Origin: Paenibacillus hexagrammi
GTDB taxonomy: Bacteria > Bacillota > Bacilli > Paenibacillales > NBRC-103111
Length of the DNA: 64,000 nucleotides
Assembly (NCBI RefSeq): GCF_021513275.1
Contig: NZ_CP090978.1
Span: 4,602,501 to 4,666,500, forward strand
Direction of reading: 5' to 3'
Positions 26,605 through 36,588 of the stretch are shown here, piece by piece. Position 1 is the first letter of the stretch. Every line of letters begins with the position of its first letter. The translations under genes were made by a program, and so were the position numbers. The notes under the pieces are model-generated. The model was not told the origin of the DNA, made no database searches, and was given only the letters and a program-made list of their open reading frames with translations.

Positions 26605-27527
26605 GTTTGGTTACCCTTTTCAGGTGAATTTCGGAGACATCTTTCAGCAATCGGAAGCTCTGTTGCGTTTAGTAGACTGGTTATCGATAAAGCTATCATC
26701 GCTATATTCAGAGTAATTGGATTAAAAGGCGCTATATAGGTCGCTGGATGTGATGCCGCACTTAATCCAAGAAGAATTAAAACCATGATATTCAATTTAT
26801 GCAGTCTTCTTCGCCTTTTGCCGCTCAAAATAAGAAACAAGATTCCGATTACAATTTCTCCTAATCCCATTAAAGTCAGGAGTGGTCTTCCGTAATCGGC
26901 AATACCTGCAATACTCCTTAAAATGTCCATTTCCCCCGAATCCGGAACTAACAGCTTTGGCACAAGTCCTTGATACACCCAAATGCTGAATAAGCTTGTT
27001 GTTATCATAACCTCCGAAATAGAACGCCTGATCAATACAGATGGAGAGACCCCCTGCTCAAGCCAAAGACGCAAACAGTCAAAACTCCATGCTGTCGCCC
27101 ACCCCATTATCGGTCGGAATATGAATCTATCGATCCATATGCCAAATGCGCCAAAACGAGTTCTGTAATCATATCTTGTTAAGAAACGGATTCCATCAAC
27201 TGTAGGCACATAACGCCAAAAGCCAGCTCCTTCAGATATTAGCGAAATGGGATTAGATGAACTGAATTTCAGGGTAGAGGTCATAATGCCGTCTTTCTCT
27301 TTGTTACCTACCGATTCGCCTTCTCCCGCAATACAAAGCCCAAAACCGATATTGGTTTTATATAAAAAGCGTTGGGGATGTTCTTCATTGGATTTGGGAA
27401 TATATGTAATCTCTGAGAACCTTAAGTCCCATTGTTGATGCAAATTAGGTGTTTGCGTATATGTCCACAATGTTTCCATTGGTACCTTCATAAGAATTTC
27501 TACATAAATGGGTTTTCTATTGATCAT
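26601..27527 (-). CDS. SRPBCC - DoxX-like fusion membrane protein
   Basis: A 308-residue protein. Residues 1-150 resemble a START/SRPBCC ligand-binding fold (KVPMETLWTYTQTPNLHQQWDLRFSEITYIP). Residues 165-300 have four hydrophobic helices typical of DoxX-like proteins (SIWVYQGLVPKLLVPDSGEMDILRSIAG, LGEIVIGILFLIL, APFNPITLNIAMIALS). ATG 27527 is chosen because AGGAGG lies 5 bases upstream; the frame extends 39 bases further. It is coupled to the DUF4166 gene. Function unknown, possibly a lipid or quinone-linked membrane process. Confidence 0.82.
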   Translation of the reverse strand: MINRKPIYVEILMKVPMETLWTYTQTPNLHQQWDLRFSEITYIPKSNEEHPQRFLYKTNIGFGLCIAGEGESVGNKEKDGIMTSTLKFSSSNPISLISEGAGFWRYVPTVDGIRFLTRYDYRTRFGAFGIWIDRFIFRPIMGWATAWSFDCLRLWLEQGVSPSVLIRRSISEVMITTSLFSIWVYQGLVPKLLVPDSGEMDILRSIAGIADYGRPLLTLMGLGEIVIGILFLILSGKRRRRLHKLNIMVLILLGLSAASHPATYIAPFNPITLNIAMIALSITSLLNATELPIAERCLRNSPEKGNQT

Positions 27528-27628
27528 GACTACCTCCTGTTTCCACATTATTTCGATAAATTCCAACTAACTCCTTCTTAATCTGAAAGTAGAAGGAACT
27601 GCTACGTTACTCTGCTTGTTCGTCAATG

Positions 27629-27666
27629 AAAAAGGGAGCAGCTGCCAGCCGTGGCGATCTGCTCCC
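27629..27666 (-). terminator. Strong minus-strand terminator with no gene upstream
   Basis: GGGAGCAG ... CTGCTCCC (8-bp perfect stem plus inner pairing) followed on the minus strand by CTTTTTC. Between it and the small RNA candidate at 27887 there is no convincing gene, only short frames, so it may end an unannotated short transcript. Confidence 0.7.
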
Positions 27667-27886
27667 TAGATTTGAAGCACAAAGTTCATTTCGAGATTCG
27701 CATCTAATGCCAAACATGCAATTAAAAGCATCAGAAGCACTAGAAAACCTACTGAAAAAGCCTACTGTATCCTAAGAGCCCTTGTGTCCGCCGACCAGAA
27801 ACCGCCCAATCTGTGATTTGAGCCCGACTTTTCACTTACAATGGTACAGAGATCGCCCATACGGTAAGCATTTCCTTTCCCCAAAC

Positions 27887-27948
27887 AAAAAAAGGGGACC
27901 TAACCAACGGGGTCAGGTCCAAGAGTTTATATTTAAAAGGGGTCTTGT
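27887..27948 (-). ncRNA. Candidate small RNA, copy 1 (C-rich, anti-SD type)
   Basis: A predicted RNA of about 60 bases on the minus strand: it would start near the conserved TACTTACA, carry an unpaired GACCCCTTTTAAATATAAA, and end in a GGACCTGACC / GGTTAGGTCC hairpin followed by CCTTTTTTT. The stem pairs fully on this strand through a G-U pair but has an A-C mismatch on the plus strand, which argues for minus-strand transcription. A paralogue lies at 30615-30676. The CCCCUUUU stretch is complementary to AAAAGGGG ribosome sites, like RsaE/RoxS or FsrA; that role is inference. Confidence 0.6.
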
Positions 27949-27953
27949 AAGTA

Positions 27954-28007
27954 ATCATACCCCATGATTGTTAACTGAGCGTAACGGCAATGTTCCAATT
28001 GTGTTAC
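27954..28007 (-). promoter_or_regulatory. Promoter and conserved box of small RNA copy 1
   Basis: A -10 element TATGAT (27959-27954) with no good -35. Exactly 33 bases upstream is GTAACACAATTGGAA (28007-27993), found letter for letter and at the same distance in copy 2. Absence of a -35 and a perfectly kept upstream box suggest an activator site. Confidence 0.55.
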
Positions 28008-28147
28008 AAAATATTTCTATAAAATGAACTCCTGCCTATGGGGCGCTCCGTACGTAGAGAACCGCAACAATTTTTAGGCGATTGAGCATACTAGGCCTGT
28101 ACAGCCAAAGTATTCCCCATACTGATTACAGGAGATTACCCCTATTT

Positions 28148-29419
28148 ATGAATGAAGAATGGATTGTGAAGCAGATCGAGGAAAAGGCGCTGCCGCTGGA
28201 ATCCGCAGAGTCCTTGAATGTTTTGATCGATGCCGTGCAGGATAAGCACTACGTTCTTTTGGGCGAGGCGAGCCATGGAACATCGGAGTTTTATAAATGG
28301 CGGATGGAGCTGAGCCGTAAGCTGATTGAGACGAAAGGTTTCCAGTTCATCGCCGTGGAAGGCGACTGGCCGGCATGTTATGAGGTCAACCGTTATATCA
28401 AGCAGTATCCCGGTGCCAAGAGCACGGCTCGCGAGGCGCTTGAAGCGTTTGACCGTTGGCCGACGTGGATGTGGGCCAATGAAGAGACGCAGGAGCTGGT
28501 GGAATGGCTGAGACAGTATAACACCGGGAAGCCTCCAGAGCAGCAGGTCGGATTTTACGGCCTGGATGTGTATTCGCTCTGGGAGTCCATAGAGGAAATC
28601 GAACGCTATCTAGCGGAAAAGGGAACGCCGGAGCAGCTGGCGATGGCGCGGGAAGCTTTTGAATGCTTCGAGTCCTACGAGCGGGAGGGCCAGTACTACG
28701 GCGTGTCGGCAGCTTTTTACGGAGAAAGCTGCAAGGATGAGGTCGTGAAGCTGCTGCGCGAGCTTCACGATAAGCGCGTGCGGCTCGGCAGCCACGACCG
28801 CGAAGCGGCGCTCAGCGCGGAGCTGAATGCGCTGACAGCGGTCCATGCGGAGGACTACTACCGCACGATGGTGCAGCATGACGCGGAGTCGTGGAACATC
28901 CGCGACCGCCACATGGTCAGCGCGCTCCAGCGGCTGACCGACTTCCACGGCCCAGACGCCAAGGCGATCGTCTGGGCGCATAACACGCACGTGGGCGACG
29001 CCCGTGCGACGGACATGCTGGCCGACGGCATGGTCAACGTCGGCCAGCTCGTGCGCGAAGCGCACGGTGAAGCCGATGTGCTCGTCATCGGCTTCGGCAC
29101 GTACCGCGGCACGGTCATTGCCGCGACGAGCTGGGGCGCGCCGCTGGCGACGATGCAGGTGCCGCCCGCTCAGCGCGGCAGCTGGGAGGAGCTCCTGCAC
29201 CGTGCAGGCGCGCGCGACCGGATCCTCCTGCTGGACAAGGAGGATCCGATGCTGGGACACGAGACGCTCGGTCATCGTGCCATCGGTGTCGTCTACCGCG
29301 CGGCATACGAGCGCGGCAACTACGTGCCGACCGTCGTGGCGCGGCGCTACGACGCCTTCATCTACATCGACGAGAGCCATGCGCTTCGTCCGCTGCATAT
29401 ACAAAAAGTGCTTGTGTGA
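28148..29419 (+). CDS. Erythromycin esterase family protein
   Basis: A 423-residue protein of the erythromycin esterase/succinoglycan biosynthesis family (Ere, PF05139). Characteristic segments: LLGEASHGTSEFYKWRMELSRKLIE near residue 40 (catalytic His region), FIAVEGDWPACYEVNRYI, FYGLDVYSLWES, and VWAHNTHVGDARATDM with the second histidine. ATG 28148 is used; an upstream TTG at 28082 is in frame but has no ribosome site. Most chromosomal members are of unknown substrate, so macrolide resistance should not be assumed. The 3' half is distinctly GC-rich. Confidence 0.88.
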   Translation: MNEEWIVKQIEEKALPLESAESLNVLIDAVQDKHYVLLGEASHGTSEFYKWRMELSRKLIETKGFQFIAVEGDWPACYEVNRYIKQYPGAKSTAREALEAFDRWPTWMWANEETQELVEWLRQYNTGKPPEQQVGFYGLDVYSLWESIEEIERYLAEKGTPEQLAMAREAFECFESYEREGQYYGVSAAFYGESCKDEVVKLLRELHDKRVRLGSHDREAALSAELNALTAVHAEDYYRTMVQHDAESWNIRDRHMVSALQRLTDFHGPDAKAIVWAHNTHVGDARATDMLADGMVNVGQLVREAHGEADVLVIGFGTYRGTVIAATSWGAPLATMQVPPAQRGSWEELLHRAGARDRILLLDKEDPMLGHETLGHRAIGVVYRAAYERGNYVPTVVARRYDAFIYIDESHALRPLHIQKVLV

Positions 29420-29441
29420 GTTCTCACACAAGCACTTTTTT
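29403..29441. terminator. Terminator overlapping the Ere stop codon
   Basis: AAAAAGTGCTTGTGTGAG / (T)TCACACAAGCACTTTTTT: 12-13 perfect pairs with a tiny loop. The stop codon TGA (29417-29419) is inside the 5' arm. Symmetric A/T tracts allow action on both strands. Confidence 0.9.
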
Positions 29442-29509
29442 CATTCTAGCAGTCTGTCGGGCGGAGTAATGACCGCTTATACCTTCGACTGCATCCATCG
29501 GACAGACTC

Positions 29510-29703
29510 CTAGCACTTAAACGTCTGCGTGCCCTGCTTCAGGCTCTCTGCCATGCTGTGCAGCGAACCGGCATAGGCGCTCATTCGCGCTAACGATGCT
29601 GCCGGCTGCTCCAGCGAAGCGGCCGCATCCTGTGTGGCTGCCGAGGAATGAAGAACCAAATGACTTCCGACGTTATTCGAGAGATCCCCTTCATTTTCAG
29701 AAC
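29510..29703 (-). pseudogene. C-terminal remnant of a methyl-accepting chemotaxis protein
   Basis: The minus strand between the Ere terminator and the alarmone synthetase encodes, without a start, a peptide whose end reads AATQDAAASLEQPAASLARM then SAYAGSLHSMAESLKQGTQT FKC and a stop. This is the typical last segment of a chemoreceptor (SxEQxASLxxM ... LxxMAExLxxxxxxFK). No upstream part survives; the frame is lost near the synthetase stop codon. It appears to be a relic of a deleted gene. Confidence 0.6.
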
Positions 29704-29720
29704 AGCTCCGTTATTGCGTG

Positions 29721-30461
29721 CTAGGTACCCTCTCCAAATAGTTTCATAATGGCAGGCGGAAGCGCAAACTGCTGCTTATTTATGACAATCTCATGGCTCT
29801 GCACCTCGGCGGCCTCTGCCTGAACCTCTTTAATATCAGATATCTCTTTATGCAGCCGCTCCATTTGGCGATCCAGCGCAGAAGCGGAATCCGCAGCTTC
29901 CCTCAGCTCCCGCAGCAGCTGATCCGGCACTTCCGCGTTATATTTGTAATAAATTTTGTGCTCCAGGCTGGCCCAGAAATCCATGGCAATCGTACGGATC
30001 TGAACTTCTACACATACGTATTCGCGTCCATCCGACATAAAGACAGGAACTTCCATAAGCAGATGAAGGCTTTGATAGCCGTTCGCTTTTTGGTGCTTGA
30101 TGTAATCCTTCTCTTCCACGATTCTCAAATCCGTCTGCTTCTCCAGCATGTCCTTAATTTGATAAATATCGGTGATAAACGAACAAGTAATCCGCAGACC
30201 CGCGATATCCTTGATGTTTTCCCGGATGTTGGGCATTGAAATTTCGTAGCCTTTGCGCATCATCTTGTTGATAATGCTTTCCGGTGATTTCAAGCGTGAC
30301 TTCGTATTTTCAATCGGATTGTATTCATGCAGAAACTCGAATTCCTCCATCAGAATTTCAATCCGGGTCTCCATCTCGGCCAAAGCAAATTTATACATCA
30401 TCATAAATCGAGTTAACTCGTATTTGAACTGTTTCAATTGAGCCATTGGGTGCTGGTCCAT
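29721..30461 (-). CDS. Small alarmone synthetase (RelP/YwaC type)
   Basis: A 246-residue GTP pyrophosphokinase of the RelA/SpoT synthetase domain only (no hydrolase, TGS or ACT). Visible motifs: FLHEYNPIENTKSRLKSPESIINKMMRKGYE (substrate-binding Arg/Lys), DIAGLRITCSFI, KDYIKHQKANGYQSLHLLMEVPVF and YVCVEVQIRTIAMDFWASLEHKI YYKYN with the catalytic E-x-Q. A C-terminal coiled tail of about 60 residues follows. It makes (p)ppGpp from GTP/GDP and ATP under envelope stress in relatives. Monocistronic, with the MCP relic downstream. Confidence 0.92.
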   Translation of the reverse strand: MDQHPMAQLKQFKYELTRFMMMYKFALAEMETRIEILMEEFEFLHEYNPIENTKSRLKSPESIINKMMRKGYEISMPNIRENIKDIAGLRITCSFITDIYQIKDMLEKQTDLRIVEEKDYIKHQKANGYQSLHLLMEVPVFMSDGREYVCVEVQIRTIAMDFWASLEHKIYYKYNAEVPDQLLRELREAADSASALDRQMERLHKEISDIKEVQAEAAEVQSHEIVINKQQFALPPAIMKLFGEGT

Positions 30462-30560
30462 CTTATTCTCCCTCCACTACCGCTTTGCTTCCCGCATAGC
30501 TACATTGTATACGTTAGCGCTGCCGCATTGCAAAACTGACGAGGAGCTTATATGCTTCGG

Positions 30561-30602
30561 CCGAATCAACACATGTGTTTGAACACATGCAGCTGCATTC
30601 GG
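30561..30602. other. Nested inverted repeat upstream of the alarmone synthetase
   Basis: Outer arms CCGAAT/ATTCGG enclose a tight hairpin CATGTGTT tg AACACATG. It lies about 100 bases before the synthetase start, in the gap also holding small RNA copy 2. It could be an operator or a leader structure; no T tract follows. Confidence 0.5.
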
Positions 30603-30614
30603 TCTCGTCCGCGC

Positions 30615-30676
30615 AAAAAAAAGGAACCCAGGCAACGGTGCCCAGGTTCAAATGTTTTATATAAAAAGGGGGTCAT
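30615..30676 (-). ncRNA. Candidate small RNA, copy 2 (C-rich, anti-SD type)
   Basis: Paralogue of the element at 27887-27948. The predicted minus-strand RNA begins near TACTTACATGACCCCCTTTT, has an A/T-rich single-stranded middle (TATATAAAACATTT) and ends in GAACCTGGGCA ccgt TGCCTGGGTTC plus CTTTTTTTT. The 11-bp stem uses two G-U pairs that would be mismatches on the other strand. Stem sequence differs from copy 1 but pairing is kept (compensatory change), while the C-rich stretch and 5' end are conserved. Target and regulator unknown. Confidence 0.6.
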
Positions 30677-30682
30677 GTAAGT

Positions 30683-30736
30683 AGTATAGCCCATCGATGT
30701 TAAGCGCTTGTATCAGAAATATTCCAATTGTGTTAC
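30683..30736 (-). promoter_or_regulatory. Promoter and conserved box of small RNA copy 2
   Basis: TATACT (30688-30683) as -10; GTAACACAATTGGAA (30736-30722) again 33 bases upstream, identical to copy 1, with TTAACA also kept between them. No -35 consensus. Confidence 0.55.
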
Positions 30737-30907
30737 AGAATGCTTCGCTATTTATACGCCTTTCGTTAGCCATGCAATGACCCAAGCGATTTCCTTCAGA
30801 TTGCCGTCAGGAATAATTAACCAAGATATAAATGGGAGGTAAAGAGAGCGAAAGAGCAGAATGATATGTACCGTGACAGCATAACAACTTCAGCGGAGGT
30901 CAACAAC

Positions 30908-32668
30908 ATGAAACGTTTTTTTGCCATGTCCTTTTTCTCGAAAAATCTTCTTTTCACGTCGTTCAACATTGTTCTGATCGGGGCCGTGCTCATCGTCTCC
31001 AGTTACTTTTTGCAGAAAGATATTTTGGTCAGCCAGCTTCAAAACCAAATTAAAACCGTCACAGGAAATTGGGCGGCACAAATTGACTCCAAGCAGGTCA
31101 TGCAGGCTAAAGAAGAAAAGGACTATCAAGGTCCCGTCCAAGCAGAAATCCGCAAGCAGCTTGATCTTGTCAGCCAATACAATCCAAGCGTCGCCCAGGC
31201 CTATATTTTCGGGACAGAGCTTCAAGACGGCAATAAAACGTCCATTATCGCAATGCCAACTCACGTTGCTGAAGAGCTTACGGAAGCGAAGCTCATGGCA
31301 GGCGATCTTTATGAACAGCCGGTTGTCGTAGCAAATATGTTGAAGCGGTTGCTAGCGACAGGAACTCCGACGCTGACAGACTACTATCAAGACGATTACG
31401 GGATTTGGACGACCATCGCCTATCCGATTAAAGATACAAACGGAAAAATTTATGCTTATTACGCGGTCGATATAGACGCAAAGGCGATTCCTGAAGGCCT
31501 ACATAAGCTGCTGATCTACGGCATCTCTTTGCTCGCCGGCTTTTTGATCATCATCCTGACCTTTCAAATCATCGTCATTCGAAGATCGTTCCAACCGATC
31601 AAAGCCTTGATCCATGGCATTGACGAAGTAAGCCAAGGGCACCTGGACATCAGAATTCCAACTGGCAAAAATGATCTTGGCAGAGTGAATGAGAAATTTA
31701 ACGAGATGGTGTCCAATATGAATGCAACGATTGTAAGCATTCAAGAGGCCTCTCATCAGCTTGCGGCCTCGGCTAAAGAGCTCAACCTATCATCCAATCG
31801 GAATAACGAGCATGCCGAAGTCATCAACAGCAGTGTGAAAGAAATTGCGAAAAGTATTCAGTACCAGGAAAATTCGAGCTTCGAGAGCTCACGTGCCATC
31901 TCCGACATGGCTGAAGTTGTGCAGACGGTCGCGCATAGCTCCTCGTCTGTGGCGGTTGAAGCGCAGGCTGTCGAGCAGATTTCGGAAAAAGGCGATACGG
32001 TGGTCAAAAACATGACCGGTCAAATGCAGCAAATCAACCAATTTGTCGGCAATTTGTCTCAATCTGTTACGATTCTGGACCGCCGCTCCCAAGAAATTGG
32101 AAACATCCTCAGTATGATTACGGGTATCGCGAACCAGACGAACCTCCTCGCACTCAATGCAGCCATTGAAGCTGCTCGTGTCGGCGAGCACGGACGCGGC
32201 TTTGCGGTAGTCGCATCTGAAGTTCGTAAGCTGGCTGAGCAATCGCAGCAGTCGGCCAAACAAATTGAGGAACTGATCAAAGAAATTCAACATGAGATCG
32301 GTCAGACGACCGATGCGATGCAGAGCGGCAAACAGGTTGTTGAACAAGGGATGTCGGTCGCCAGTGAAACAGGACGCCTGTTTGGGGATATTTTGGAGGC
32401 TATTCAGAAGGTGTCGCAGCGCATCCATGAAGTATCGACGGCAGCCCAAGATATGTCGGCTGGCACGGAGCAAATCGCTGCATCGGCGGAAGAGCTTACT
32501 CATTCCGCCAAGTCCACAGCTTCGAATGCAACTGAAATGACACGCTCAATTGACGAACAGAAGCAGTCCGTAGAAGAAATTGCCCGCTCGACGCATCAAT
32601 TATCATCAACTGCGGATGAATTAAAGCAGCTTACTGCACAATTTCGTGTAAAGAAGGAACAACCATGA
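30908..32668 (+). CDS. Methyl-accepting chemotaxis protein
   Basis: A 586-residue transmembrane chemoreceptor. Helix 1 (about residues 10-32), an external sensor domain of the single-Cache type (to about 195, with [24 protein letters not shown]), helix 2 (about 200-225), HAMP, and a signalling domain with the hairpin tip [20 protein letters not shown] (about 400-430). ATG 30908 is chosen because GCGGAGG lies 7 bases upstream; the frame opens 42 bases earlier. Its stop overlaps the NRPS start (ATGA), so the receptor and the synthetase are translationally coupled, a very unusual pairing. Confidence 0.93.
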   Translation: MKRFFAMSFFSKNLLFTSFNIVLIGAVLIVSSYFLQKDILVSQLQNQIKTVTGNWAAQIDSKQVMQAKEEKDYQGPVQAEIRKQLDLVSQYNPSVAQAYIFGTELQDGNKTSIIAMPTHVAEELTEAKLMAGDLYEQPVVVANMLKRLLATGTPTLTDYYQDDYGIWTTIAYPIKDTNGKIYAYYAVDIDAKAIPEGLHKLLIYGISLLAGFLIIILTFQIIVIRRSFQPIKALIHGIDEVSQGHLDIRIPTGKNDLGRVNEKFNEMVSNMNATIVSIQEASHQLAASAKELNLSSNRNNEHAEVINSSVKEIAKSIQYQENSSFESSRAISDMAEVVQTVAHSSSSVAVEAQAVEQISEKGDTVVKNMTGQMQQINQFVGNLSQSVTILDRRSQEIGNILSMITGIANQTNLLALNAAIEAARVGEHGRGFAVVASEVRKLAEQSQQSAKQIEELIKEIQHEIGQTTDAMQSGKQVVEQGMSVASETGRLFGDILEAIQKVSQRIHEVSTAAQDMSAGTEQIAASAEELTHSAKSTASNATEMTRSIDEQKQSVEEIARSTHQLSSTADELKQLTAQFRVKKEQP

Positions 32669-35600
32669 TTCCGCAGCAGAATACTTCCAAACAACAGGAT
32701 GCTACCCAAAGTTTCAGCAGTATGAGTGAAAGATATCCGCTCACGCTGCCTCTAGATTTCCCAAGCCAACAGCGCACGCATCGTGTCGCTACGTATAAAG
32801 AAAGCTGGGGTCAGAAGTTTGCGAGCAACTTCTTCATCAGGCTGAAAGTGCACCCGGCCGACAAACGGCGATTCACTTTGCCACGTTTGCCGCATGGCTG
32901 TATCGGATGACGGGTGAGGATGAAATCGGCTTCCTCGGCATCACTGAATACGGAGAGTCTGTACCGATTGCCGTTTCCTTCGAAAAGGGGCTTACCTTTG
33001 ATAGGCTGATTGATGCGGTCAAGCTTCAACTGGCTGCTCGAAACCAAGGTGCTCTAGCGCTGGAAAATGAAGATTTGATCTTCAATTGCGGTTCTGTACT
33101 GCTGGAACAGGAGAAGCCGCTGCTTATTTGGCAGTGGCATCACGCGGACAACTTTGCGGAGATTCAGGTTAACTACGATGAAAGCGTCTTTCTCCAGACT
33201 ACGCTGGATCGATTTACCGCTGCTTATCTGAAGCTGCTGCATGCAGCTTTATTCCGCAGCGCGACTTCGATCGGAGCGGTCGATATTATGACGGACGACG
33301 ATCTAAGGCTCTATAAGGAGATCAATCATACCGAAGCCGATTATCCGAAGGATGCAACCTTCCACGGTATGTTTGAACGGTCAGCGGCAAGGTTTGGCGA
33401 CCGTCCTGCCGTCTCTTCGCAGCAAGGCTGCTACACCTACGAGGAGCTGAACGCTCGGGCAAACCGTCTCGCGCACAAGCTGCTGCAGCTTGGACTGCGC
33501 AAAGGCCAATTTGTTGCTTTGTATATGGAGCGCAGCATCGAAACGGTTGTTAGTCTACTCGCTGTCATGAAAGCGGGCGGCGCCTATGTGCCCGTTGATC
33601 CGGAACATCCAGAGGAACGCGTGCGCTATATTTTGGAGGATACAAGGGCTCCGATCGTTCTTGCTAACGCGGAATCCTTGAGCAAAGCACATGCGCTTTC
33701 AAATTCGGTCACTACGATTAGGGACATGATTGCGGTTGATTCAGACTTGGAGGATTATCCTGCGCATAACCCGGACGTGGGCATCGCACCGAGTGAGCTG
33801 GCTTACGTGATTTATACATCCGGCTCAACCGGCAAGCCCAAAGGGACGATGCTCGCGCATGAGGGCGTTGTCAATATGGGGAGTGTCATTGGCAGCGAAT
33901 TTGCCATGAATGAATACGATGTTTTGCCGCAATATGCCACTTACAGCTTCGATGCCTCGGTCTGGGATACCGTGGCTGCGCTGTTCCACGGCGCTCATTT
34001 GTATCTCTTATCCCGGGAGGAACGCGTTTCGGTGGAAGCCTTCGCCAGTGCGGTTGAACGGACAGGCACAACAAAAATTGCCATTCTTCCTACTGTGTTC
34101 TTCAACCAGCTGATTTCCTATTTGTCCGACAGCGGATATCGAAAGCTAGAGAAGGTCCAGCTTGTCATGGTAGGCGGAGAAGCTCTTAACGGTGAACTCG
34201 TCCGTGCTTTTCAGCGGAGATTCGGTAAGCGGATTGACATTTATAATCTGTACGGTCCAACCGAGTGTACGGTGGTTGCGACGATGCACAAGGTTGTTGG
34301 TGATGTGCCCGAGCAGGTGGCCCAGATTCCCATTGGCCGTCCTTTACGCAATTATCGGGTGTATATTACCAATGAGGAAGGCCAGCTTTGTCCGGTCAAT
34401 GTGCCCGGGGAGCTGTATATTGCAACAATAGGCATGGCAAAGGGGTATCTGAACCAGCCGGAGAAAACGGCGGCAGCCTTCATCGACAGTCCTTTTAACC
34501 CCGGGGAAAACGTATACCGCTCCGGCGACATCGTCAAGCTGCTGAGTGACGGTTCGATCGAATATGTAGGACGGCGTGACCATCAGGTGAAAATTCGCGG
34601 ACACCGCATTGAGATCGGAGCGATCGAAGATGCGTTCACACAATTCCCGGATATCAGAGATGCAGCCGTCATTCCTCGTAAGGACGAAGAGGGACACACC
34701 ATGCTGATCGGATTCTTCACGTCAAAAGATGGCGGCCCGATCCAAGATGGGGCGATTAAAGAATATTTGGGCAGCAAGCTGCCCAGCTATTATGTGCCGA
34801 GATGGATCCGTCAAATCGACGTGATGCCCCTGTCTCCGACTGGAAAAGTAGACCGCAAACAGCTTGCAACCTATGACTATGCAAATGACAGCATGGACCC
34901 TGTTGTTGATGCCAAGCCTTTGAGCGAAACCGAACAGAAAATCGCGCAGCTTTGGAAAAAATTGCTGAAGCTCGGGCATGTAGCCGAAAGCGACGATTTC
35001 TTCGAATTAGGCGGCGATTCGCTGAATGTCATTCAGATGCAAGTTTATTTAAAGCCGGAATATCCGCAGCTGACGCTCGGCAATTTATTTGAATATACAA
35101 CGTTGACACGACTTGCCCAGCATCTTGATGAACTCCAGAACGCGGAGGAACATAGCCATGAAGCCCGCGAAGACGAAATGAGCATAGATGATCGAAAGCC
35201 CCATCCTTCTTCGGCATGGGACGGAGAGAACTTCCGTGAGCTTATCGAACATCCCTTAGAATTCGGCATGGAATCGGTAAGGAAGCTCTCCTACGCCGAA
35301 CCTCGTCATGTACTTCTTACAGGCGGGACGGGCTTTCTGGGATCACGCATTTTGTATGACCTCTTAAGAATGAGCAGAAACACGGTTATCTATGCTTTGG
35401 TGCGGGGGTCTCAACCGGGAGTTGGAGCGCAGCGCCTTTTGGAAATCATGCACCACTACTTCGGCAGTGAAGTGCTGGAGCTGATGAATGACCGGGTGAT
35501 CATGATCGAAGGTAATCTGGATCGCGATGAGCTGTGTGAGCGGAGTCAGGATTATGAGATGCTGGTCCAACATATCGACGCCATTATTCATGCGGCTGCC

Positions 35601-36434
35601 GACGTCAGGCATTTTGGTGATCGCCGCAAATTTGAACGGACTAATATTGCCGGAACGGCCGCTTTGCTCAAGCTGGCTGCAGCAAAACCGGGTGTCCGCT
35701 TCCATTATATTTCAACGATAGGCATCCCTGAGGAATTGGCTGAGCTGGGGCTGTGGGATCAAGCACTTCAGCACGAACGGATTCCTGAAGAGCTTCATGT
35801 GAAAGGTGTATATACGGAAAGCAAATTGGAAGCGGAAAAAATGGTGCTTGCCGCTGCCGACGAGGGGCTGGCCGTTACGATTTACAGACCCGGCAATTTA
35901 ACCTGCGATTCATTGACAGGAAGCTTTCAACGCAATATCGACGGAAATGCTTTCTATCGGATGCTGAAAGCCATGCTTCTTCTCGAGCGTGCACCGCGCG
36001 CACGATGGAAGGTCGATTTCACCCCTATCGATTACGCGGGACAAGCGATCACTGTACTCGCGCTTAAGCCGGATACCGTAGGCCGTATGTTCCATATCTG
36101 CAATCCGAATCCGCTTTTCTACGATGAATTGTTAGGTATGATCAATCAGCTTGGATACATGGTGGATCTTGTTGATCCCGCTGATTATACATCATGGCTG
36201 CTCGATCTTCATGAGAACAAGCATCAGGAAGGCCTACAACTAGCCATGGCTTACCTGGAGGGAGACGGTGCCAAAGATTCGCCTTACACATTCGACTCCT
36301 CGCAAACGGTTGCTTATTTAAAAGGAACAGGGGTTACCTGTCCTGTGATTGATCTTGCTTTTATACGGCGGATGTTTGAGGAAGCAGTGTCCCAGGGGTA
36401 CTTCCATGCTGTCAGGGAAATGCTGGACGTCTAA
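32665..36434 (+). CDS. NRPS: adenylation - thiolation - thioester reductase (frameshifted near start)
   Basis: A single-module nonribosomal peptide synthetase-like protein of about 1256 residues. The first ~66 codons (from ATG 32665) are in one frame and the rest in another; restoring one base near 32861-32870 joins HPADK to (R)[19 protein letters not shown]. The stretch before the A domain looks like the tail of a condensation-type domain but has no HHxxxDG. Adenylation domain: [51 protein letters not shown]. Carrier: [12 protein letters not shown] (Ser for phosphopantetheine). Reductase: [13 protein letters not shown] (NADPH) and Y-x-x-x-K in [12 protein letters not shown]. It should activate one amino or carboxylic acid and release it as an aldehyde or alcohol, like Lys2. 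Substrate unknown. The 1175-residue second frame alone still covers A, T and R. Confidence 0.9.
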
Positions 36435-36588
36435 GAACGGATCGTCGGCACAAGGCGGATTTCGATCAACGGTCCTTGGATCGTAGAGGGACGATGGGAT
36501 GGGGATAAAATACCTCTTTCGGGTTATTATAACGAGCTTCATGACCATGTTAAACTAGCTGTATCTCACCGAAGGAGGCTATGTCTAT

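Noticed and set aside
27890..27967. The plus strand of the small RNA element as a leader with start-stop (GGGGTC ATG TAA)
   Set aside because: The minimal AUG-UAA occurs only in copy 2, and the hairpin has mismatches on this strand but full pairing on the minus strand.
28610..29431. 273-codon antisense frame over the erythromycin esterase gene
   Set aside because: A GC-rich shadow of a strongly supported gene, with no family motif.
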